A stretch of 5,681 nucleotides of DNA. It comes from Propionicimonas sp. (GTDB lineage Bacteria > Actinomycetota > Actinomycetes > Propionibacteriales > Propionibacteriaceae). A model generated the notes under the pieces. That model had not been told where the DNA came from. It worked only from the letters and a program-made list of their open reading frames with translations, and ran no database searches. Below, piece by piece: positions 1 through 5,123 of the stretch; the stretch's first letter is position 1; the number at the start of each line of letters is the position of its first letter. Both the position numbers and the translations under genes were made by a program. The stretch lies in contig JAVHXR010000199.1 of assembly GCA_031119515.1 (NCBI GenBank), positions 1-5,681 of the forward strand, read 5' to 3'.

Positions 1-145
1 CTTCCTGGGCGGCGGCGATCGCGATGTGGCGGGCGTGGAACACCATGCCTACCTGGATGCCGCCGAACAGTGTGGCGAGCAGGACGGGCATTAGCACCAC
101 CATCTCGACAGTGACTGAACCTCGCTCGCCGCCAGTCAGACGCAT
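1..145 (-). CDS. tadE: TadE-like minor pilin, 5' part only (runs off left edge)
   Basis: This is the first 48 codons of a TadE-family protein; the rest lies beyond the window. TadE proteins are pseudopilins of Tad systems: a short charged leader is cut by the prepilin peptidase and the hydrophobic helix holds the protein in the membrane until assembly. Visible here are a short leader (MRLTGGERG), a class III type cleavage context with G9 at -1, S10 at +1 and the conserved glutamate E14 at +5 (GSVTVEM), then a hydrophobic stretch at about residues 15-37 and the start of the amphipathic region (HARHIAIAAAQE). The ATG at 145 lies 4 bases after the pilin stop. No strong Shine-Dalgarno is seen, so translation probably depends on coupling to the pilin gene. 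No other start is available upstream without entering the pilin gene. The +5 Glu matches the Flp pilin next door. Family assignment is firm; whether it is TadE or a related TadF/TadG protein depends on the missing C-terminus. Confidence 0.88.
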   Translation of the reverse strand, partial: MRLTGGERGSVTVEMVVLMPVLLATLFGGIQVGMVFHARHIAIAAAQE

Positions 146-149
146 CTGG

Positions 150-344
150 TCAGCCGATCTTGGCGAGTTGAGTGTTGACGTATCCGGTGATCACGGCGAT
201 CGCGACGCCGACGATGAGGACGGCGAATGCCGTCCACAGGACGTACTCGACGGTTGTGGCGCCACGTTCGTCCCGGGGACGCGGCTGGGTGGCGCGGGCC
301 AGCAGTTGCTGGCCGGCCAGCTGGAATGCGATGAGGTATTTCAT
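150..344 (-). CDS. flp: Flp-type major pilin precursor
   Basis: A 64-residue prepilin, expected to be the main fibre subunit of the Tad pilus. The layout is a 28-residue leader rich in Arg just before the cut site (PRPRDERG), then the processing context G28|ATTVEY with Glu at +5 (E33) and Tyr at +6 (Y34), the hallmark of Flp pilins. A single hydrophobic helix follows (about residues 35-55), with a short polar tail ending NTQLAKIG. The mature protein would be 36 residues, short even for this compact family. The ATG at 344 is preceded by AAAGGA with an 8-base spacer. The leader starts with its own mildly hydrophobic stretch (MKYLIAFQLA), which makes it longer than the usual short Flp leader. 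The gene sits between tadC and tadE. A good RBS in the only sizeable gap of the block fits a product needed in large amounts, which is inference. Confidence 0.92.
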   Translation of the reverse strand: MKYLIAFQLAGQQLLARATQPRPRDERGATTVEYVLWTAFAVLIVGVAIAVITGYVNTQLAKIG

Positions 345-350
345 TTCAGG

Positions 351-358
351 GTTCCTTT
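351..358 (-). promoter_or_regulatory. Ribosome binding site of the pilin gene
   Basis: The minus strand reads AAAGGAAC, eight bases before the ATG at 344 when measured from the AAAGGA core. It lies in the 25-base gap between the tadC stop and the pilin start, the longest non-coding stretch in the window. No hairpin or promoter-like element is visible in this gap. Confidence 0.7.
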
Positions 359-369
359 CGGAGGGAGTG

Positions 370-1257
370 TCATCCGACGAACATGGCGGCCAGTCCTGGT
401 GCCAGGAGGATCACGGTGAACAGGGCGGCCATGACCATGCCCGGCAAGGTGAGTCGCTCGGCGGTGTTGTTGGCGTGCGCGACGGCGTCGGTGCGCATCT
501 GGGTGCGGATCGCCCCGGCCCGGGCTCGCAGCGTCGTGACGACCTGGGCGCCCTCCTCGCCACCGAGCCGCATGATGTCCGACAGGTCACCCAGGGCGGG
601 CAGCCCGAGTTGCTCGCCGAGGTTGTGCAGGGCCTCCCACGGGGTCTGTCCAGCCCAGCCGGAGCGGGCGAGTTCCTGGCTGATGCGGGTGAACACCCAG
701 GAGTCGCCGACGGTGGCGGCGATCTCGAGGGCTTGGCGGGCGCCGGAGCCGGACTGGCGTTCCATCGCGACCAGTTCGATGTAGGCACCCAACGCGCGGC
801 CGAACTTGGCCTCGGCCGCGCGGTGGCGGACGTCGATGTCGGGGAGGAACCACAGCCCAGCCGAGATCGCGAGGGTGGCGCCGACCGGGATCGCGATCGG
901 CAGTCGTAGTCCGGCGAAGCTGAGCACCCAGGTCAGCGCAGGAACTGTGACCAGACCGATGAGCGCGACGAGAGCCTTCTCGCCGTAGAACTCGCTCACT
1001 GACTTGCGCAGGATCTCCAGGTCGCGCAGCGGCGCCATCTTCCACAGCGCGGGTGGTAGGTGGCGCAGCGTCCAGTGGCCGATCCGCTCGGTACTCGTTG
1101 TCGGGGTCTCGGCGGCCTCGCGGGGACGAGTTGGGGTCAGCAGCCGGTCGAGGCCATCTACGACGTCAACACTGGCGGGGACCAACTACCAGACGATGCC
1201 CACCAGACCGGCGGTCACGAGGGCTCCGGCGATGGCGGCGATCCAGATGCCAGTCAC
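370..1257 (-). pseudogene. tadC: TadC-like platform protein (T2SSF domain) interrupted by in-frame amber stop
   Basis: TadC pairs with TadB as the inner-membrane platform on which the CpaF ATPase acts. The reading frame starts at GTG 1257, overlapping the tadB TGA as GTGA, and encodes a hydrophobic helix (VTGIWIAAIAGALV and on to GIVW, codons 1-23). Codon 24 is TAG at 1188-1186. The same frame then continues for 271 codons to TGA at 372-370. The downstream part is a normal TadC body: a charged linker, two hydrophobic segments (about residues 70-92 and 96-115 of that part), the cytoplasmic T2SSF region with its GGEEGAQV motif near residue 208, and a C-terminal membrane helix (about 246-268). 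Repaired, the protein would be 295 residues, close to TadB. TGG to TAG is one transition, so codon 24 was probably Trp, giving GIVWWLVPA. The 370-1185 part may still be made from the TTG directly after the stop, or from ATG at 1038, without the first helix. A sequencing error is also possible. Confidence 0.85.
1186..1188 (-). other. In-frame TAG stop within tadC
   Basis: On the minus strand the local reading is GGC ATC GTC TGG TAG TTG GTC CCC. The codons on both sides are in one frame, G/C-rich at third positions and TadC-like, so the stop interrupts a coding region rather than ending one. A TTG codon immediately follows and could serve as a weak restart start codon, but no Shine-Dalgarno-like sequence precedes it at a useful distance. 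Confidence 0.85.
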
Positions 1258-2117
1258 GGCCGGTCCCGCCTCACCGACGACCCGATGAACCTGGGCAGCG
1301 GTTTGGGGGTCGCCATGCGCTGCATCCACAACAAGGTGAGGGCGTACATGCCGAGCAGGCAGGCCAGGGCGATTTGTCCGAGGGGGCTGGAGTAGCCGGC
1401 CATCGCTCCGCTGAGGGCGAAGGCCGTCAGCCCGACAGCGGTGATGATGGTGGTCCACCTCATCGCTCCTCGCGGCTTGGCGCGTTCGGCCTCGACCTGG
1501 CGGCGGGCTGCCACATCCTCAGCAACCGAATCCGCCAGGGTCTGCAGGACGGTCGCGAGACTGCCGCCCCGCCTTCGGGCGCCGAGGATCAAATAGGCGG
1601 CTATCAGGTCACCGGTCGGGTCGTCGAGGTCGTCGGCGAACGCACGAAGGGCGTCCTCGCTCGACCAGCGGGACTGCATCCGGCCCACCAGGGACCGGAC
1701 CTCCTTGCCGATTGCAGGCGGTGTCGACTTGAGCATCGCGACCAGGGCCTGTTCGAGGCCGATGCCTGCGCTCAGTACGCCGGCCAGTCCGCGGGTCCAC
1801 TCGGCCATCGCTTCCATGCGTTCGATGTGGGACCTCTCCGGGGTGCCGATGATCAGGACGGGCAGCCCGACGGCAGCGACCGGGATCACCAGGACGGCGA
1901 TCCACCACCCCGTGAAGGCGGCCACCAGCAGGCCGAGGGCGATACCCCCGACGACGGACCAGCGGGTACGGGCCGGAATGCGCCGCCACCGGGTCATCAG
2001 GCCGGGGCTGCGGCGGGGCTTCGCGACTTCCGGCTCGGCGGGCCACAGCCAGACTGCGAACATGACCAGACCGGCGGCGATGAGGGCACCCAACAGTGCC
2101 GCGATCAGCGCGGTCAT
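1254..2117 (-). CDS. tadB: TadB-like platform protein, type II secretion F (T2SSF) domain
   Basis: A 287-residue integral membrane protein of the GspF/TadB family, one of two platform subunits that couple CpaF ATP hydrolysis to pilin extraction and polymerisation. It has an N-terminal helix (about residues 3-24, ending WLWP), a basic cytoplasmic linker (PRRSPGLMTRWRRIPARTR), two closely spaced hydrophobic segments (about 54-70 and 72-91), a cytoplasmic T2SSF helical domain (about 104-220, with LAGVLSAGIGLEQAL near 111-125 and the glycine-containing RRRGGSLATVL near 181-191), and two C-terminal helices (about 220-240 and 246-266). This is the normal TadB layout and length. The ATG at 2117 overlaps the cpaF TGA (ATGA), and AGGAG lies 7 bases upstream, so the start is well supported. 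Its own stop overlaps the GTG of tadC. No disruption is seen. Confidence 0.93.
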   Translation of the reverse strand: MTALIAALLGALIAAGLVMFAVWLWPAEPEVAKPRRSPGLMTRWRRIPARTRWSVVGGIALGLLVAAFTGWWIAVLVIPVAAVGLPVLIIGTPERSHIERMEAMAEWTRGLAGVLSAGIGLEQALVAMLKSTPPAIGKEVRSLVGRMQSRWSSEDALRAFADDLDDPTGDLIAAYLILGARRRGGSLATVLQTLADSVAEDVAARRQVEAERAKPRGAMRWTTIITAVGLTAFALSGAMAGYSSPLGQIALACLLGMYALTLLWMQRMATPKPLPRFIGSSVRRDRP

Positions 2118-3667
2118 CGTTGGGCTCCTGTCGCCTGGGCGTGGAAGGTGTCGATGTCGAAGCCGTGGCGTGCCAGCACCCGCAGGTGGTCGGGCAGGAG
2201 GGTCGGTGACGCGGGCGCGTTCGGCACCGGGCTGAACACGGTCGTGAGGGCGTAGCCCAGGTCGACCTCACCCTGACCGACAGCGACGATCTGGGAGACG
2301 GCCCGGCGTCGGTGTCTGGTGCCGTCGACGTCGGTGGTGTTGTCGAGTCGTATGTGAACGACCAGGTCGATCGCCCGCCCAAGCTTGCGGGCCGCCAACT
2401 CACTCGACACGTGCCGGCCGGCCTCCATGCAGCAGGTCACGAGCTTGTCCATCGCGTCCGCGGCCGAGGCGGCGTGGGTGGTCGACAGCGACCCCGACCC
2501 GGACTCCATCGCCTTGATCATCAACCATGCCTCCGGCCCCCTGACTTCGCCGACGATCTGGCGCGCCACGTTCTTGCGCTGGCTGACGGGCAGTGCCATG
2601 TCCAGACCGAACTCGCCGGCGGGCCTGCCGTCGGCGCCGATCTCGCCCGATCCGTGGCGCGCCTCGAAGGCGTGCACGACCGCGTGCCGTTCCCGCAGCT
2701 CGTCGAGGAACAGCTCGTGCGGATCCTCGAACGTGGCGAGCTGCTCCAGCGGGTCGATCTCGTTGCACAACGCCCGCAACAGCGTGGTCTTGCCCGCACC
2801 CTGGGCTCCGGCGACCACGATCGACAACTCGGCCTTCACCGCCGCCCTGAGGAACGTCGCCATCACCGGGGTCAGGGTGCCCAGCCGCACGAGGTCGTTC
2901 AGGGTGACGTCGACCAGCCGGTGGCGGCGAATCACGATCGACGGCGTCGAGGTCACCCAGTTCGTCGCCGACAGCCGCGACCCGTCCGCCAGCCGCAGAT
3001 CCAGCGACGGGTGCGCTTCGGAGAACGAGCGGGCTGAACCCTCACGGGAGGCCAGGAAGCTGATGAACTCGATCAGCTCCTCGTCGGAATCGGCCACATC
3101 CGGGCCCGGAATCAGCGTCCCGTCGATCAGCTCCAGCCACACCCGGTCGTGGCCCAGGATGATGATGTTCTCCACCCGGTCGTCGTCCACCAGCGGCTGG
3201 AGCCGTCCCAACCGGAACAACGAGTCGAAGATCGCCTGTGCCAATGCCGCTTGCTCGGCCTGCGTCCAGGTCGACCGACCGGCGGTCACCGCCTCGTCTG
3301 CGGCAGCGTCCAGCAACTCGGTGATGATCGCGCGCCCCAACTCCTGCTGCGCCTCGCGGGACGTCGCTTGCCCCAGCCGTTGGGTGAGAGCCTCGGCCGC
3401 CTTGCCGCGGAACGCCGCGACCAACTTCCAGTCGATCGAGAACCCGGGCGTCACCGTCGCCGGCAACGCGGCCGCGGGTACCGGGCCAAAGAGTTCCGGC
3501 TCGGAGACCACCAGCCGGATCTCCGGACGAGCGTCACCGCTGCTGAGCCGGAAGCTGGAACGCACCCGGCCCGGGGGTGCAGTGGAGCCATCGCCCGGGG
3601 CGGCGCGGAACAGCGCCAGGTTGTCCAGGGACGGCCGGTCCGCCTGCGGGTGGGGGTCGGCGTTCAT
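2114..3667 (-). CDS. cpaF: CpaF/TadA-type secretion ATPase
   Basis: A 517-residue cytoplasmic ATPase of the type II/IV secretion superfamily that powers Tad pilus assembly as a hexamer. The first 60 or so residues are variable and proline/charge rich. An N-terminal domain follows (about 75-250, including the DDDRVENIIILG segment near 161-172 and TSTPSIVIRRH at 239-249), then the RecA-like core. Walker A is GAQGAGKT at 287-294 (K293). The Asp box is ATFEDPHEL at 311-319 with acidic residue E314, the Walker B region is GEVRGPEAW at 373-381, and the His box is STTHA at 395-399. All key residues are present, so the enzyme should be active. The ATG at 3667 overlaps the stop of the CpaE-like gene (ATGA) and has GGAGG 6 bases upstream. 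The frame stays open to 3835, but that longer form lies inside the upstream gene and is not credible. The stop overlaps tadB. Confidence 0.95.
   Translation of the reverse strand: MNADPHPQADRPSLDNLALFRAAPGDGSTAPPGRVRSSFRLSSGDARPEIRLVVSEPELFGPVPAAALPATVTPGFSIDWKLVAAFRGKAAEALTQRLGQATSREAQQELGRAIITELLDAAADEAVTAGRSTWTQAEQAALAQAIFDSLFRLGRLQPLVDDDRVENIIILGHDRVWLELIDGTLIPGPDVADSDEELIEFISFLASREGSARSFSEAHPSLDLRLADGSRLSATNWVTSTPSIVIRRHRLVDVTLNDLVRLGTLTPVMATFLRAAVKAELSIVVAGAQGAGKTTLLRALCNEIDPLEQLATFEDPHELFLDELRERHAVVHAFEARHGSGEIGADGRPAGEFGLDMALPVSQRKNVARQIVGEVRGPEAWLMIKAMESGSGSLSTTHAASAADAMDKLVTCCMEAGRHVSSELAARKLGRAIDLVVHIRLDNTTDVDGTRHRRRAVSQIVAVGQGEVDLGYALTTVFSPVPNAPASPTLLPDHLRVLARHGFDIDTFHAQATGAQR
2125..2129 (-). 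promoter_or_regulatory. Ribosome binding site of tadB
   Basis: AGGAG on the minus strand, 7 bases before ATG 2117, lies inside the last codons of cpaF. It supports tadB being both coupled to cpaF through the ATGA overlap and independently loaded by ribosomes. Confidence 0.65.
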
Positions 3668-4443
3668 CGGACACCTCCGATGCTGAGGAACGGACTGGCC
3701 GGACGCCGAGCGGCTTCGGCGAAAGCGCGGATCGCCTCGCCGGTGGCCCGGATGCTGCCCCGGAACGCCGAACGCTCGGCGTGACGGGCAGGCGCCCCAC
3801 CCTGGGAGTAGACGGCCGCGGCGCGCGGATCCCACTCGATCCGTCCCACGGCCGGCAGGCTAAGGGCCTTCGCGACCTCACCGACGCCGTACGGCCGGTT
3901 CGGGCCGATGACCAACAAGCCGACGCCCGATGGGCGCTGGTCGGCGAGATCCGCAGCGAGGGCGCGAGTCTTCGCGACGACCGGGAGGTGCGACCCTGCC
4001 GCCAAGAGCAGCACGTCCGCGCCGAGCACGAGCGGGTTCAGCGCGCCCGTCCACGGCAGACGTCCCGCATCGACCAGGACGTCCGTCCCGGTGTCGTCCA
4101 GGTCACGCAGGGCAGTCAGCAGTGGCGACCACACCGACTCCAGCCCCGCGCCCTGCGCGCGGGTCTGGATGCCCGGCAACACCTTCACCGGAGAGTCCGG
4201 GATCGGGAGCAACACGGACGGCAGGCGATCGGCCAGCTGATCCTGACGCTGCGCGACCATCAACTCCACCAGCCCGCCGGTCGGTTCGACCGCGCCGCGG
4301 AAGAAGCCAGCCAGAATCGCCGACCCCGCCGTCGGGTCAGCCTCGACGATCACCACCGGGCGCGACCACTCGCACGCCAACGCCAGTACCGTCGTGGTGA
4401 CCCCGGGAGAACTAGACGCCGAACCGCACGCGAACACAGCCAT
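3664..4443 (-). CDS. CpaE/TadZ-like MinD/ParA-family protein with degenerate P-loop
   Basis: A 259-residue protein of the SIMIBI (MinD/ParA) fold. In Tad systems, CpaE/TadZ proteins place the assembly machine in the cell and interact with CpaF. The N-terminus is a beta strand followed by a loop where the ATP-binding motif belongs: GSASSSPGVTTT at 7-18. Family members usually have KGGxGKT here, and neither the signature lysine nor the P-loop lysine is present. The next strand keeps the acidic pair of the family (VIVEADPTAG, 31-40). A Walker B-like strand reads DVLVDAG at 121-127, and later strands (ADVLLLAAGS near 142-151, GVGLLVIGPN near 173-182) fit the fold. The C-terminus lacks an obvious membrane helix. 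The start is fixed: an in-frame TGA at 4449-4447 precedes ATG 4443, with GGGAG 12 bases upstream. It lies 6 bases after the SAF gene and overlaps cpaF by ATGA. Nucleotide binding may be altered or lost. Confidence 0.87.
   Translation of the reverse strand: MAVFACGSASSSPGVTTTVLALACEWSRPVVIVEADPTAGSAILAGFFRGAVEPTGGLVELMVAQRQDQLADRLPSVLLPIPDSPVKVLPGIQTRAQGAGLESVWSPLLTALRDLDDTGTDVLVDAGRLPWTGALNPLVLGADVLLLAAGSHLPVVAKTRALAADLADQRPSGVGLLVIGPNRPYGVGEVAKALSLPAVGRIEWDPRAAAVYSQGGAPARHAERSAFRGSIRATGEAIRAFAEAARRPASPFLSIGGVR
3672..3678 (-). promoter_or_regulatory. Strong ribosome binding site of cpaF
   Basis: GGAGGTG on the minus strand, with the GGAGG core 6 bases before ATG 3667, is the best Shine-Dalgarno match in the window. 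It decides the cpaF start against the longer open frame that reaches 3835. Confidence 0.75.
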
Positions 4444-4449
4444 GCGTCA

Positions 4450-5118
4450 TCACCGCTCCCGCGACTCAAGGACGAGCGCCACCCGCCCGGTCGCAGCCCG
4501 AGCGGCCAGCTCGGCCGCCTTCTCCGTCGGCACCAGCACATCGACCAAGGTGTCGCCGGACTCGAGGGTCGTGACCCGGGATACGACCGCCGCCATCACC
4601 ACCGGAGCCGTGACGACCTCACCCTGCTGGCCCGGCGTCTCGACGATTCGCACGTGGTCACCAGCCAGGAGCGGTTCGGCCGGGTGCATCGTCGGTGCCA
4701 GGCCGACGCCGACCAGCGTCTCCCCGGCCTTCGGCAACACCTCGTTCGTCACCGAACCTGCCGCCAATAGCCCGCCCGGCGCCAAGTCTGTTGCGGCCCG
4801 CTGGCCGGCGATCTGGTCGATCCGGGAGGCGGGCACGATGTCGAGCGACGGGTCGAGGCCGACCTTCACCACCTCCAGATCCGCGCGTTCGATCACCTCG
4901 CCCCGCTGCACCGCCTCACGAACCGCGACCACATCGGTCGCGGTCGCCGACGACGTCCAAATCCACACCGCCGCCAACGTCCCAATCAGCACGGCGGCGA
5001 TCGCGCCCATCAGCACCAGCGGCCGCCGACGGACCTTCGGCGGCCGGGCCAGCGTCCGTGCCCCGTTCACAGATTGAGGAGACGGTGTCTTCTGCTTCCT
5101 CATGCTCAGCACCGACAT
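4450..5118 (-). CDS. SAF-domain membrane protein, CpaB/RcpC-like
   Basis: A 222-residue protein with a basic cytoplasmic N-terminus (many Arg/Lys up to residue 32), one membrane helix (about 34-55, ending AVWIWTSS), and an extracytoplasmic part. A SAF-type domain covers about 61-125: VVAVREAVQRGEVIERADL at the start, then the PASRIDQIAGQRAATDLAPGGLL stretch typical of CpaB/flagellar FlgA-like SAF domains (the IAGQRA step followed by LAPGGLL). The remainder (about 130-222) is beta-rich, with GDHVRIVE and GDTLVDVLVP resembling the C-terminal RcpC/CpaB region. In Gram-negative Tad systems this protein works with an outer-membrane secretin; here its role is probably at the outer face of the membrane or in the wall. 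Start choice: the frame allows TTG 5127 (a TTGA overlap with the upstream gene), but GAAGGGAG directly abuts that TTG and stands 9 bases before ATG 5118, so ATG is preferred. The N-terminus is uncertain by 3 residues. Confidence 0.87.
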   Translation of the reverse strand: MSVLSMRKQKTPSPQSVNGARTLARPPKVRRRPLVLMGAIAAVLIGTLAAVWIWTSSATATDVVAVREAVQRGEVIERADLEVVKVGLDPSLDIVPASRIDQIAGQRAATDLAPGGLLAAGSVTNEVLPKAGETLVGVGLAPTMHPAEPLLAGDHVRIVETPGQQGEVVTAPVVMAAVVSRVTTLESGDTLVDVLVPTEKAAELAARAATGRVALVLESRER

Positions 5119-5123
5119 GCGAC

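Noticed and set aside
15..204. GCGATCGC palindromes at about 15-22 and 197-204 as possible binding sites
   Set aside because: Both fall in codons for Ala-Ile runs of membrane helices, so codon choice in GC-rich DNA explains them.
1258..1458. A separate small gene starting at 1458 (His-rich N-terminus) and ending at the TAG at 1186
   Set aside because: Its first two thirds are a shadow of tadB in another frame. Only the last 23 codons, from GTG 1257, are convincing, and these belong to tadC.
1053..2255. 400-codon open frame on the plus strand, antisense to tadB, tadC and the end of cpaF
   Set aside because: It spans three real genes and has low-complexity Gly/Arg/Asp-rich sequence with no domain. 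It is typical of antisense frames in GC-rich coding DNA.
2385..3686. 433-codon plus-strand open frame opposite cpaF
   Set aside because: Ser/Arg/Ala-rich with no recognisable fold, and exactly opposite a gene with all ATPase motifs intact.
3668..3835. An extended 573-residue form of CpaF starting at 3835
   Set aside because: The extra 56 residues are the shadow of the upstream gene's end. ATG 3667 has a strong RBS and an ATGA overlap.
3577..4770. 397-codon plus-strand open frame opposite the CpaE-like and SAF genes
   Set aside because: Arg/Gly/Gln-rich shadow frame that crosses gene boundaries, with no RBS or domain support.
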